From NCBI GenBank assembly GCA_004557125.1, contig SFET01000013.1:7119-71118 (forward strand): a DNA stretch of 64,000 nt, in the 5' to 3' direction. The position numbers were made by a program, and so were the translations under genes. The notes beneath the pieces are model-generated. The model did no database searches and was not told the origin of the DNA. It worked only from the letters and a program-made list of their open reading frames with translations. This stretch comes from Clostridiales bacterium. GTDB taxonomy: Bacteria > Bacillota > Clostridia > Christensenellales > Aristaeellaceae. Shown here piece after piece: positions 18,387-28,183 of this stretch. Position 1 is the first letter of the stretch. Each line of letters opens with the position of its first letter.

Positions 18387-18995
18387 ATGGAGACCGCAAG
18401 GACGGCAGGCTTCGACCGGGAACAGGCGATTGCCCTGCTGCGCAAATACAATCAGGATCACTTTCACCTGCAGCACGCGCTGACGGTGGAGGGCGTGCTG
18501 CGCTGGTACGCCCGGCAGCTGGGCTACGGCGACGAGGCGGACTTCTGGGGCCTCGTGGGCCTGCTGCACGACATCGACTTCGAGCAGTACCCCGAGCAGC
18601 ACTGCATCAAGGCGCCGGAGCTGCTCCGTGCGGGCGGCGCATCGGAGGCGCTGATCCACGCGGTGTGCAGCCACGGCTATCAGCTGACCGTGGATGTGGA
18701 GCCCGTGCATGAGATGGAGCGGGTGCTGTACGCCGCGGACGAGCTCACCGGGCTGATCGGCGCGCTGGTGCTGATGCTGCCCAGCCGGGATGTGCAGGAT
18801 CTGCAACTGAAGAGCCTGAAGAAGAAGTTCAAGGATCGCAAGTTCGCCGCGGGCTGCTCCCGGGACGTGATCCAGAAGGGCGCGGAGATGCTGGGCTGGG
18901 AGCTCGAGCGGCTGATGCAGGATACGATCTCGGCCATGCAGAGCTGCGACGCCGCCGTGAAGCAGGAGCTCCAGGCGTGGGTGAGCGCGGAATGA
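18387..18995 (+). CDS. HD-domain phosphohydrolase-like protein
   Basis: The protein has 202 residues. It has the HD-domain signature: His in HFHLQHALTVEG, LLHDID (metal-binding His-Asp), then HAVCSHGYQL and a later Asp in AADELTGL. HD proteins hydrolyse phosphoesters such as nucleotides; the target here is unknown. The ATG at 18387 has GGAGGA upstream. It overlaps tcdA by 4 bases (ATGA), so the two are coupled and share a promoter with the sulfur-type box. Confidence 0.85.
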   Translation: METARTAGFDREQAIALLRKYNQDHFHLQHALTVEGVLRWYARQLGYGDEADFWGLVGLLHDIDFEQYPEQHCIKAPELLRAGGASEALIHAVCSHGYQLTVDVEPVHEMERVLYAADELTGLIGALVLMLPSRDVQDLQLKSLKKKFKDRKFAAGCSRDVIQKGAEMLGWELERLMQDTISAMQSCDAAVKQELQAWVSAE

Positions 18996-19750
18996 ATCAG
19001 TTTTCGAGAACGGAGCTGCTGCTGGGCGCCGAAGGCCTGGAGCGGCTGGGCAATGCCCGTGTGGCCATCTTCGGCGTGGGCGGCGTGGGCGGCTACGTCG
19101 CCGAGGGCCTGGTGCGCAGCGGTCTGGGCGCCATCGACCTCTTTGACGACGACCGCATCTGCCTTACAAACCTGAACCGGCAGCTGATCGCCACCCGCAA
19201 GACCGTCGGCCAGCACAAGGTGGACGCCATGGCAAACCGCCTGCTGGAGATCAACCCCGATCTGAAAGTCGAGACCCGCAGGCTGTTTTACATGCCCGAT
19301 ACCGCCGACGAGGTGGATCTCTCCGTGTACGACTACGTGGTGGATGCGGTGGACACGGTGACGGCAAAGCTGGAATTGATCGTGCGCTGCCGCGACCTGG
19401 GCGTGCGGATCATCAGCGCCATGGGTGCGGGCAACAAGCTGGATCCGACGCAGCTGCGCGTGGCGGACATCTACGAGACCAGCATGTGCCCCCTGGCCCG
19501 GGTGATGCGCCACGAGCTGCGCAAGCGCGGCGTGCGGCATCTGAAGGTGGTCTATTCCACGGAACCGCCCCGCAAAATCATCGACGATCCCTCCATCAGC
19601 TGCCGCCAGCACTGCATCTGCCCGCCGGGCACGGTGCGCAAGTGCACGGTGCGGCGGGATATCCCCGGAAGCACCGCCTTCGTGCCCCCGGTGATGGGGC
19701 TGATCATCGCCGGCGAGATCGTGCGGGAGCTGGCGCAGGTCGAATTGTAA
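18992..19750 (+). CDS. tcdA: tRNA threonylcarbamoyladenosine dehydratase (TcdA, ThiF/MoeB family)
   Basis: The protein has 252 residues. The nucleotide-binding GVGGVGGYVAEGLVRSG motif, DDDRICLTNLNRQ, TVGQHKVDAM, and DAVDTVTAKLELI match the E1-like TcdA/YgdL group, which cyclises the t6A modification of tRNA using ATP. A Cys-rich segment (CRQHCICPPGTVRKC) and the final PPVMGLIIAGEIVREL also fit. The start overlaps the HD-domain gene stop by 4 bases. E1-like relatives act in sulfur transfer, so the assignment rests on overall pattern. Confidence 0.88.
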   Translation: MNQFSRTELLLGAEGLERLGNARVAIFGVGGVGGYVAEGLVRSGLGAIDLFDDDRICLTNLNRQLIATRKTVGQHKVDAMANRLLEINPDLKVETRRLFYMPDTADEVDLSVYDYVVDAVDTVTAKLELIVRCRDLGVRIISAMGAGNKLDPTQLRVADIYETSMCPLARVMRHELRKRGVRHLKVVYSTEPPRKIIDDPSISCRQHCICPPGTVRKCTVRRDIPGSTAFVPPVMGLIIAGEIVRELAQVEL

Positions 19751-19759
19751 AAACAGGCC

Positions 19760-19796
19760 TTGATTTTCTTTAAACCCTGATTTATAATGGGTTTAA
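19760..19796 (+). promoter_or_regulatory. Promoter and inverted-repeat operator of the Rrf2 gene
   Basis: TTGATT (19760-19765) and TATAAT (19783-19788) are spaced by 17 bases. A perfect 8-base inverted repeat, TTAAACCC (19770-19777) and GGGTTTAA (19789-19796), encloses the -10, a likely self-repression site. Confidence 0.75.
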
Positions 19797-19809
19797 GGGG
19801 TGATATTGC

Positions 19810-20241
19810 ATGATGATTTCTACCCGGGGACGCTATGCCCTGCGCGTAATGATTGATCTGGCCGAGCAGCAGACCAACAACTTCATTCCGCTGAAGGAGG
19901 TCGCCGCGCGCCAGGAAATCTCCGAAAAATATCTGGAGAGCATCGTCAAGAATCTGGTTCAGAACGGCTTCCTCGAGGGCCTGCGCGGCAAGGGCGGCGG
20001 CTACCGCCTGGTGCGCAATCCCGAGGATTACACCGTCGGAAGCATCCTTCGCCTGATGGAGGGCAGCCTCGCGCCCGTGGCCTGCCTGGAGCAGCGCGCG
20101 CAGCCCTGCAATCGCGAGGAGATCTGCCGCACGCTGCCCATGTGGAAGAAGCTGTACGATTTGCTCAACGAATTCTTCGACGGCATCACGCTGGCGGATC
20201 TGATCGCCTCGGAACAGGCCGGCGACAACTACGTCATTTGA
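19810..20241 (+). CDS. Rrf2-family transcriptional regulator (IscR/CymR type)
   Basis: The protein has 143 residues. It starts MMISTRGRYALRVMIDLAE, with the Rrf2 winged-helix motif and the wing sequence GLRGKGGGYRL. Cys92, Cys100 and Cys106 are spaced much like the [2Fe-2S] ligands of IscR, so it may sense Fe-S or redox state; CymR-type sulfur sensors are the other close group. It lies directly upstream of cysK, and several sulfur-gene promoters nearby share a motif, so control of cysteine metabolism is the likely role. The ribosome site AAGGGGTGAT precedes the ATG. Confidence 0.92.
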   Translation: MMISTRGRYALRVMIDLAEQQTNNFIPLKEVAARQEISEKYLESIVKNLVQNGFLEGLRGKGGGYRLVRNPEDYTVGSILRLMEGSLAPVACLEQRAQPCNREEICRTLPMWKKLYDLLNEFFDGITLADLIASEQAGDNYVI

Positions 20242-20363
20242 ATTTTGAACTGCGCTTCGCATCTGAGCGGCCGCACCGGAAGGACAAAATCCGGCGCGGC
20301 CGCTCCGTTCGTATGGGCGGATCCTCCAAATCTGCGGAAAATCAGGAAAAAATTTTGCATAGC

Positions 20364-20395
20364 CTATTGACAAGGCGGGAAAATCGGAATATAAT
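20364..20395 (+). promoter_or_regulatory. cysK promoter with putative Rrf2 operator
   Basis: CCTATTGACA (20363-20372) contains the -35; TATAAT is at 20390-20395, spacing 17. The spacer has GGGAAAAT, and GGAATATAATTCC forms an inverted repeat over the -10. The same CCTATTGACA occurs at the 29.5 kb and metY promoters. Confidence 0.85.
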
Positions 20396-20496
20396 TCCCA
20401 TAATTCCGGTATGATTTTAAGGTTTCTTGAGCGCATGAAACCGGGCGGCACAGCACCGTTCGCGAGACCGCGCGATGACCGAAAGGAGCGTTCACG

Positions 20497-21426
20497 ATGA
20501 GCATTTATCAGAAGATTACCGATTTGATCGGCAACACGCCGCTGCTGGAGCTGGGCAACTACGAAAAGAAGCACGGCCTGGAGGCCAGGCTGCTGGCGAA
20601 GCTGGAGTACTTCAATCCGGCGGGTTCGATCAAGGATCGCATCGCCATGGCCATGCTGGACGACGCCGAGGCGAAGGGCTTGCTGAAGCCGGGCGCCGTG
20701 ATCATCGAGCCGACCAGCGGCAACACGGGCATCGGTCTGGCGGCGGTGGGCGCGGCCCGGGGCTACACCGTGGTGCTGACCATGCCGGAGACGATGAGCG
20801 TGGAGCGCCGCAACCTGCTCAAGGCCTACGGCGCGCAGGTGGTGCTCACCGACGGCAGCAAGGGCATGAAGGGCGCCATCGCCAAGGCGCAGGAGCTGGC
20901 GGATGCGACGCCGGGCAGCTTCATTCCCGGCCAGTTCACCAACCCGGCCAATCCGGAGATCCACCGCAGGACCACAGGCCCGGAGATCTGGAGGGACACC
21001 GAGGGCAAGGTGGACATCTTCGTATCGGGCGTCGGCACCGGCGGAACGATCACCGGCGTGGGCGAATACCTGAAGGCGCAGAATCCCGACGTGCGGGTCG
21101 TGGCGGTGGAGCCCGCCAGCTCCCCGGTGCTGTCCGAGGGCAGGAGCGGCCCCCACAAGATCCAGGGCATCGGCGCGGGCTTCGTGCCGGACACCCTGAA
21201 CACCGCTGTCTACGACGAGATCATCGCCGTGGAGAACGAGGACGCCTTCGCCATCGGCCGGGAGGTTGCCCGAACGGACGGCATCCTGGTGGGCATCTCC
21301 TCCGGCGCGGCGCTGTACGCGGCGACACAGCTGGCACAGCGCCCGGAGAACAGAGGCAAGGTCATCGTGGCGCTGCTGCCCGATACCGGCGACCGCTATC
21401 TCTCCACCCCGCTGTTTGCGGAATAA
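20497..21426 (+). CDS. cysK: Cysteine synthase (O-acetylserine sulfhydrylase)
   Basis: The protein has 309 residues. The PLP lysine is K46 in NPAGSIKDR; TSGNTGIGLA binds the substrate; GVGTGGTITG binds the PLP phosphate. It makes cysteine from O-acetylserine and sulfide. It begins MSIYQKITDLIGNTPLLEL, typical of CysK. GAAAGGAG precedes the ATG. The gene follows the Rrf2 regulator, and no promoter is evident between it and the leader peptide at 21463, so it probably also supplies transcription to the downstream operon. Confidence 0.97.
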   Translation: MSIYQKITDLIGNTPLLELGNYEKKHGLEARLLAKLEYFNPAGSIKDRIAMAMLDDAEAKGLLKPGAVIIEPTSGNTGIGLAAVGAARGYTVVLTMPETMSVERRNLLKAYGAQVVLTDGSKGMKGAIAKAQELADATPGSFIPGQFTNPANPEIHRRTTGPEIWRDTEGKVDIFVSGVGTGGTITGVGEYLKAQNPDVRVVAVEPASSPVLSEGRSGPHKIQGIGAGFVPDTLNTAVYDEIIAVENEDAFAIGREVARTDGILVGISSGAALYAATQLAQRPENRGKVIVALLPDTGDRYLSTPLFAE

Positions 21427-21462
21427 GGAACGAACGAATTTGAGGAAAGGAGGCACAGGTTC

Positions 21463-21522
21463 ATGATGTGTATGTGCATGTGTATGCCGCGCAAACTGCC
21501 TGTGCCATCCTGCCCTTCGTAG
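21463..21522 (+). CDS. Met/Cys-rich leader peptide (putative attenuator)
   Basis: A 19-codon ORF, MMCMCMCMPRKLPVPSCPS, has 5 Met and 4 Cys, with eight Met/Cys codons in a row at its start. AAGGAGG (21447-21453) is 9 bases upstream. It ends 27 bases before a strong terminator (21549-21604). CTGCCC inside its last codons (21510-21515) can pair with GGGCAG of the terminator 5' arm (21558-21563), so a ribosome stalled on the early codons would favour antitermination. It lies between cysK and the M20/peptide-transporter operon. Function is inferred. Confidence 0.75.
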   Translation: MMCMCMCMPRKLPVPSCPS

Positions 21523-21548
21523 GCTGAATTGCAGCCGAAATGCGAAGC

Positions 21549-21604
21549 GCAGTGTCCGGGCAGTCGTTTGGTGCAACCATTCGCTGTCCGGGCACTGCTT
21601 TTTT
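21549..21604 (+). terminator. Attenuator terminator before the M20/ABC operon
   Basis: GCAGTGTCCGGGCAG (21549-21563) pairs with CTGTCCGGGCACTGC (21584-21598) along all 15 positions, two as G-U, followed by six T. It sits between a Met/Cys leader and the first gene of the operon. Confidence 0.9.
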
Positions 21605-21628
21605 GCGCCACAAAGGAGGAAAACGACT

Positions 21629-22762
21629 GTGAAGGAGCTGGAAAAGACGCTGCTGGAGCTGTTCCGACAGCTGCATGCCCATCCGGAGCTGGGCTTTGAG
21701 GAGCGCGCCTCCACCGCGGCGATCCGGGAGATCCTCGTGCGGGAGGGCGTGGAGATCCTCGACAGCGGCCTGGAGACCGGCCTGGTGGCGCGCATCACCG
21801 GCGCGCTTCCGGGACCGGTGATCGGCCTGCGCAGCGACATCGACGCCCTGCCGATTCAGGAGGAGACGAACCTCCCCTACGCATCGGAGGTTCCAGGGCG
21901 AATGCACGCCTGCGGTCACGACGCCCACGCGGCCATCATGCTGGGCGCGGCGATCCTGCTGCACCGGCACAGGGACAGATTGCGGGGCAGCGTCAAGCTG
22001 GTGTTCCAGCCGGCCGAGGAGAACTCCTATGGCGCGCTGCGGGTGCTCGGGACGGGCATGCTGGACGACGCGGCGCTGTTTCTGGCCGTGCACACCTACC
22101 CTGCCTTCCCGGCCGGTGTGCTGGGCATCAAGGAGGGGCCGGTGATGGCGGCGGTGGATCGCTTCGAGATTCACATCCGCGGCCGCGGTTCCCACGCCGC
22201 CCACCCCCACAAGGGCGTGGATCCCGTGGTGATCCAGGCAGCCATCGTGCTGGGCGCCCAGTCCATCGTCAGCCGCGCGCTGGATCCCTTTGCGCCGGTG
22301 GTGGTCAGCATCACCCACGCCCGGAGCGGCAACACCTGGAACGTCATTCCCGAGACCGCCTATCTGGAGGGCACGGTGCGCACGCTGGATCCGGCGGCGC
22401 GCGCCACAGTGCGGACGCGGCTGGATGCGCTCGTGCAGCAGACCGCCCTGGCCTACGGCGCGGAGGCGGAGCTGGCGTGGCATCCGGGACCGCCGGCCGT
22501 GCTGAACGATCCCGGGCTCTGCGGCGAGGCCCGCGCCGTCGCCCGTGAGCTGGGCTTCCGGGTGGACCGTCAGGAGGATACGCTGGGCGGCGAGGACTTC
22601 AGCTACTTCCTGCAGGACCGCCCCGGAATTTTCATTCGGGTGGGCAGCGGCGGAGACTATCCCAGCCACCACCCCAGATTTACCGTCGATCCGGCCGCGA
22701 TCTATCCGGCCGCGGAATACTTTGCACAACTTGCCGAACGACTGCTGAACAAAGGAGCATGA
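21629..22762 (+). CDS. M20-family amidohydrolase (aminoacylase/carboxypeptidase type)
   Basis: The protein has 377 residues. Metal-site motifs are visible: GLRSDIDALP, HACGHDAHAA, QPAEE, and the late GGEDFSYFL. The dimerisation domain begins near GRGSHAAHPHKGVDP. Members remove acyl groups from amino acids or cleave dipeptides. The GTG start at 21629 has AAAGGAGG 9 bases upstream. It is the first gene after the Met/Cys attenuator and is followed by a complete peptide ABC transporter, so release of Cys or Met from imported acyl-amino acids or peptides is a plausible role. Confidence 0.9.
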   Translation: MKELEKTLLELFRQLHAHPELGFEERASTAAIREILVREGVEILDSGLETGLVARITGALPGPVIGLRSDIDALPIQEETNLPYASEVPGRMHACGHDAHAAIMLGAAILLHRHRDRLRGSVKLVFQPAEENSYGALRVLGTGMLDDAALFLAVHTYPAFPAGVLGIKEGPVMAAVDRFEIHIRGRGSHAAHPHKGVDPVVIQAAIVLGAQSIVSRALDPFAPVVVSITHARSGNTWNVIPETAYLEGTVRTLDPAARATVRTRLDALVQQTALAYGAEAELAWHPGPPAVLNDPGLCGEARAVARELGFRVDRQEDTLGGEDFSYFLQDRPGIFIRVGSGGDYPSHHPRFTVDPAAIYPAAEYFAQLAERLLNKGA

Positions 22763-22767
22763 TTTCC

Positions 22768-24366
22768 ATGAAAAAGACCCTGAAGCGCATCGCTGCGAAC
22801 CTGCTGGCCCTGGTGCTGGCATTGACCCTGATCCCCGCTGCCGCCACCGCCGAGGAGGCGGAGAAGAGCGCCACCATCGCCGTCACCAGCACCATCACCA
22901 CCCTGAATCCGCTGCTGATGGACAACACCGAGATCGTCAAGTACGCCACCTCCCTGACCTTTCTTCCCCTGGTGGAGCTGAATCAGGATCTGGAGTTCGT
23001 GGGCCAGCTGGCCGAGGAGATCACCACCGAGGACAACCGCACCTTCACCATCCATCTCAACCCCGACGCCACCTGGTCGGACGGCGTGCCCGTCACCTCC
23101 GCCGACGTGCTGTTCACCTTCCTGGCCTGGGCCAGCCCGGAGAGCGGCAACACCGGCCTGAACGTCTACGCCATCGAGGGCGTGGGCGACGACGGCTACA
23201 CCGAGCCCGGCGCGACGGAGATCAGCGGCATTCAGATCATCGACGACAAGACGCTGACCATCACCACCAAGTGGGAGACCGCGCTGTACACCTTTGAGAA
23301 CAACTACGGCCGCTACGTGCTGATCCTGCCGGAGCACATCCTGGGCGACGTTCCCCGGGATCAGCTGCCCACCTACGACTGGTTCAACGCACCCACGGTG
23401 GTCAGCGGCCCCTACTTCATCACTGACTTCGACCTGAACCACTACGTGCACTACGTCGCCAATGAGAACTACTGGCAGGGCGCGCCGAAGATCAAGTATC
23501 TGAACATCAACGTGCTGACCTCCTCCCAGCTGCTCAGCGGCCTGCAGGCGGGCGAGATCGATCTGATTCAGCAGACCACCGGCGACATCCTGCTGGAGGA
23601 CTACGAAAATGTGCAGGCGCTGGAAAATGTGACCACCTACGCAGGTACCCCCGTGACGAACCAGTCCATCTTCATCAACGTGGAGAACGTACCCGACGTG
23701 CGCATCCGCCAGGCGCTGCTCTACGGCATCGACCGCGAGACCATCCTGCGCGAGCTGGTCAGGGACAACGGCGAGATCGTGGACGCGTTCCTGTGCAGCG
23801 CCAGCCCCTACTACGACGCCGCGCTGGGCGTGACCGAATACGATCCCGAGAAGGCCGCCGCGCTGATCGCCGAGGCCAAGGCCGACGGCGCCGACACCGA
23901 CATCACCTGGCACGTCAACAGCGGTGACGCCACCTTCGTGCAGGCCGTCGGCTTCATCGCCGCGCAGTTCGCCGATCTGGGCCTGAACATCGAGATCAAG
24001 ACCGTGGATCTGGCCACGCTGATGACCGTCGCCAACAACGGCGAGATCGACGTGATGAGTGTGCAGTACACCTACGCCCCGGTGGATCCCTACACCGACG
24101 TGGCATGGCTGCTGTCCGCCGACGGCTGGACGTTCTATCAGAACGAGGAAGTGACCAACGCCCTGCTGGAGAGCCAGGCGCTGACCGATCAGGACGAGAT
24201 CCGGGCGCGCTATCTGCTGGTGGATCAGTACGTGCAGCAGGATGTACCCATGATCTCCGCCTACATCCTCAGCGCGCTGGGCGCCACCAGCAACCGCCTG
24301 GTGAACGCCACGCCGGACGTGTTCGGCACCTTCATCAACGTCCACGAGTGGGACATCGCAGAATGA
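22768..24366 (+). CDS. Peptide/nickel-type ABC transporter substrate-binding protein
   Basis: The protein has 532 residues. The N-terminus is MKKTLKRIAANLLALVLALT, then AAATAEEA: a cleavable signal peptide without a lipobox Cys. The rest fits the SBP_bac_5 fold (LNPLLMDNTEIVKY, FTIHLNPDATWSDGVPVTSADV, VRIRQALLYGIDRETI). It captures a peptide-like ligand outside the membrane for the DppBCDF-type partners downstream. The ATG at 22768 is preferred because AAAGGAG is 10 bases away; an ATG at 22759 overlaps the M20 stop. A non-lipidated binding protein is unusual for a single-membrane Bacillota. Confidence 0.92.
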   Translation: MKKTLKRIAANLLALVLALTLIPAAATAEEAEKSATIAVTSTITTLNPLLMDNTEIVKYATSLTFLPLVELNQDLEFVGQLAEEITTEDNRTFTIHLNPDATWSDGVPVTSADVLFTFLAWASPESGNTGLNVYAIEGVGDDGYTEPGATEISGIQIIDDKTLTITTKWETALYTFENNYGRYVLILPEHILGDVPRDQLPTYDWFNAPTVVSGPYFITDFDLNHYVHYVANENYWQGAPKIKYLNINVLTSSQLLSGLQAGEIDLIQQTTGDILLEDYENVQALENVTTYAGTPVTNQSIFINVENVPDVRIRQALLYGIDRETILRELVRDNGEIVDAFLCSASPYYDAALGVTEYDPEKAAALIAEAKADGADTDITWHVNSGDATFVQAVGFIAAQFADLGLNIEIKTVDLATLMTVANNGEIDVMSVQYTYAPVDPYTDVAWLLSADGWTFYQNEEVTNALLESQALTDQDEIRARYLLVDQYVQQDVPMISAYILSALGATSNRLVNATPDVFGTFINVHEWDIAE

Positions 24367-24392
24367 CGAATCCTGGAAAGGGCGGTGAGACG

Positions 24393-25365
<973 letters not shown>

Positions 25366-25376
<11 letters not shown>

Positions 25377-26346
25377 GATCGCGCCCGTTCTGGAGGCGCG
25401 CGGGCTGTGCAAGAGCTACGTCGAACCGAACGGCGCCCACCTGTTCGGGCACAGGCGCAACCCGGCGGTGCAGGGCGTGAGCTTCGCCATCCACAGCGGC
25501 GAGACCTTCGGCATCGTGGGGGAATCCGGCTGCGGCAAGTCCACCGTGGCGAAGCTGCTGATGGGTCTGGAGCGGCCCGACGCCGGCGAGGTGTACTTCC
25601 GGGGCGCGCGCATCGACAAGCTCTCCCCCGCAAAGCTCCGGCCGCTGCGGCCCCGCTTTCAGATGGTCTTTCAGGACAGTTCCTCCAGCCTGAACGGGCG
25701 CAAGCGCGTGCAGGACATCCTGGCCGAGCCGATGCTCTACCACCGCATCGTGGACAGGGATCGCGTCCGGGCCCGCGTGGAGGAGCTGCTGACCATGGTG
25801 GGCCTGCCCGTAAACGCCATGCAGCGCTATCCCCACGAGTTCTCCGGCGGCCAGCGCCAGCGCATCTGCATCGCCAAGGCGCTCTCGCTGAACCCGGAGC
25901 TGGTGGTGCTGGACGAGCCGGTGAGCGCGCTGGACGTCTCGGTGCAGGCGCAGATTCTGAACCTGCTGCGGGATTTGCAGGAGCAGCTGGGCCTTGCCTA
26001 CCTGTTCATCGGCCACGGTCTGGGAGCGGTGCACTACATCAGCCACCGCATCGCCGTGATGTACCGGGGCCGGATCGTGGAGCAGGGCGACTCCGAGGAG
26101 CTGTTCCTTCACCCCGTTCACCCCTACACCCGGGCACTGCTGGACGCCGCACCCTCGGCTGACTACGAGCTGCGCAACCGCAGGCGCATCGTGCTTCGGG
26201 GCGAGGCGCCGGATGCCGACTGGAGCGGCGGCTGTGCGTTTCGCGGGCGCTGTCCCTGCGCCGACGCCGGCTGCACCCATGCATGCGGCGAAATACGTCC
26301 CGTCGCGCCGGGAAGTGATCATCTCTGCGCCTGCGACCGGCGCTGA
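25366..26346 (+). CDS. Peptide ABC transporter ATPase, DppF/OppF type
   Basis: The protein has 326 residues. Walker A GESGCGKSTVAKL, Q-loop QMVFQDSSSSL, signature FSGGQRQR, Walker B LVVLDEPVSALD. The H-loop reads GHGLGAV instead of the more usual AHDL, but the His is present. The C-terminal Cys cluster of oligopeptide ATPases is seen (CAFRGRCPCADAGC). The start overlaps the previous ATPase gene by 11 bases, with GAGGAGG upstream. Confidence 0.94.
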
Positions 26347-26361
26347 AGGGAGGCGGTTTGA

Positions 26362-27306
26362 ATGCGACGCTACATCCTCAAGCGGCTGCTTCTGGCCATA
26401 CCGGTGCTGCTGGGCATCACCATCATCGATTACTTCATCATGAGCCTGGCGGGCAATCCGATGGACATCCTCGCCGGGCCGCGCATGACCCAGGAGGCCA
26501 TTGCCTTCAAGGCGGCGAAGCTGGGCCTGGATCAGCCGGTGTGGGTACAGTACTTCAATTGGCTGGGCGAGGTGCTCCGGGGAAACCTGGGCTACTCCTA
26601 CAAGAGCTACCAGCCGGTGGCGCAGATGATCGGCAGCCACCTGGGCCCGACGCTATTGCTGATGGGTGCATCGATGGTGGTGGGACTGTTGATCGCCGTC
26701 CCTGCGGGCATTTACAGCGCCGTGCACCGCTATCAGAAGCGGGATTTCGCGGTGGTCACGGCCTCGTTTCTGGGCTCCAGCGTGCCGGGCTTCTTCCTGG
26801 CGCTGATTCTGATCTACCTGTTCACCGTGCGGCTGGGCTGGCTTCCCTCCAGCGGCATGGAGACGCCCGGCGTGGGCGGCGACTTTCTCGACGTGGCGCG
26901 GCACATGGTGATGCCGGTGATCGTGCTCGCAGCCTCCATCGCCGGCAGCAACATCCGCTACATCCGCTCGGCGGTGCTGGAGATCCTGGAGATGGACTAT
27001 CTGCGCACGGCGAAGGCCAAGGGCATCGGTCACTTCCGGGTCATCAACAAGCACGCCCTGCGCAACGCGCTGCTGCCCATCGTCACGGTCATCGGCATGC
27101 AGATTCCCACGCTGTTCGGCGGCGCGGTGATTGTGGAGCAGATCTTCTCCTGGCCGGGACTGGGCCTGATCACCATAAACGCCATCACCGCCCGGGATTA
27201 CCCGGTCATCATGGGCGTGTGCCTGCTCTCGGCGGTGGTGGTGCTCTCGGCGAACCTGCTGACCGACGTGGTGTACGCGCTGGTCGATCCAACGATCAAA
27301 TACTGA
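26362..27306 (+). CDS. Peptide ABC transporter permease, DppB type
   Basis: The protein has 314 residues with about six membrane helices. The start MRRYILKRLLLAIPVLLGIT and the coupling motif EMDYLRTAKAKGIG followed by HALRNALLPIVTVIG are typical of DppB/OppB. FGGAVIVEQIFSWPGLG is the conserved C-terminal half. AAGGGAGG lies before the ATG at 26362. Confidence 0.95.
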   Translation: MRRYILKRLLLAIPVLLGITIIDYFIMSLAGNPMDILAGPRMTQEAIAFKAAKLGLDQPVWVQYFNWLGEVLRGNLGYSYKSYQPVAQMIGSHLGPTLLLMGASMVVGLLIAVPAGIYSAVHRYQKRDFAVVTASFLGSSVPGFFLALILIYLFTVRLGWLPSSGMETPGVGGDFLDVARHMVMPVIVLAASIAGSNIRYIRSAVLEILEMDYLRTAKAKGIGHFRVINKHALRNALLPIVTVIGMQIPTLFGGAVIVEQIFSWPGLGLITINAITARDYPVIMGVCLLSAVVVLSANLLTDVVYALVDPTIKY

Positions 27307-27320
27307 AGGGAGGATGGGCA

Positions 27321-28163
27321 ATGGGTTCCGGTTTTGCGGCGGTCTTTGCCCGCTTCCGGCGGCACCGCCTGGCCTTTGTCTGCCTGATCCTGCTGACCGC
27401 GCTGATCCTGCTGGCCGTGCTCGCGCCGCTGGTGGCGCCGTACAGTCCCACCAAGGTGACCGGCGGCTTCTCCAAGCCTCCGGACGGTGCGCACCTTCTG
27501 GGCACGGATCAGATCGGCCGCGACATGCTCAGCCGCCTGCTGTACGCCATGCGCATCTCCCTGATGGTGGGCGCGCTGGCTACGCTGATCTCCACTGTCA
27601 CCGGCGTGCTGCTGGGCCTGCTGTCCGGCTACTTCGGCGGCTGGGTGGATCATCTGATCATGGGCTTTACGGACACGGTGATGTCCTTCCCCTACATCCT
27701 GCTGGTGCTGGTTGCGGCCGCGATCTTTGAGCCGGGGCTGTGGAGCATCATCCTGATTCTGGGCTTCGTGGACTGGCCCGGCGTGGCGCGGCTGGTGCGG
27801 GGCAACGTACTCTCCCTGCGGGAGACCAACTGCTTCAAGGGGGACATCGCCGCCGGCATGCCCCGGCGCTACATCCTGTTCTCCGAGGTGCTGCCCAACA
27901 CCATCGCGCCGGTGCTGGTGTACGCCACCAGCGTGTTTGCAATCTCGATCCTGGACGAGGCCGCGCTCAGCTTCCTGGGCATGGGCGTCCAGCCGCCGGT
28001 GCCGTCGCTGGGCAACATCCTGAACGGCGCAGAGTCCCTCAGCGTGCTCACGGGCAAGCCGTGGCTGTGGCTGCCCGCCGGAATCCTGATCATCGCGCTG
28101 GTATTGTGCATCAGCTTTGTGGGCGATGCCCTGCGCGACGCCTTCGATCCCCGAAATTCGTGA
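27321..28163 (+). CDS. Peptide ABC transporter permease, DppC type
   Basis: The protein has 280 residues. An N-terminal helix is followed by HLLGTDQIGRDMLSRLLYAMRISL, the signature of DppC/OppC permeases, and DEAALSFLGMGVQPP near the end. The coupling loop is in GDIAAGMPRRYILFSEVLPNT. The ATG at 27321 has AGGGAGG upstream. It completes the import system begun at 22768. Confidence 0.95.
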   Translation: MGSGFAAVFARFRRHRLAFVCLILLTALILLAVLAPLVAPYSPTKVTGGFSKPPDGAHLLGTDQIGRDMLSRLLYAMRISLMVGALATLISTVTGVLLGLLSGYFGGWVDHLIMGFTDTVMSFPYILLVLVAAAIFEPGLWSIILILGFVDWPGVARLVRGNVLSLRETNCFKGDIAAGMPRRYILFSEVLPNTIAPVLVYATSVFAISILDEAALSFLGMGVQPPVPSLGNILNGAESLSVLTGKPWLWLPAGILIIALVLCISFVGDALRDAFDPRNS

Positions 28164-28183
28164 TTTCAAAGGAAGGGCGCGGC

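Noticed and set aside
20411..20498. A 28-codon frame between the cysK promoter and cysK
   Set aside because: It starts about 9 bases after the predicted transcript start, has no ribosome site, no Met/Cys enrichment and no terminator after it.
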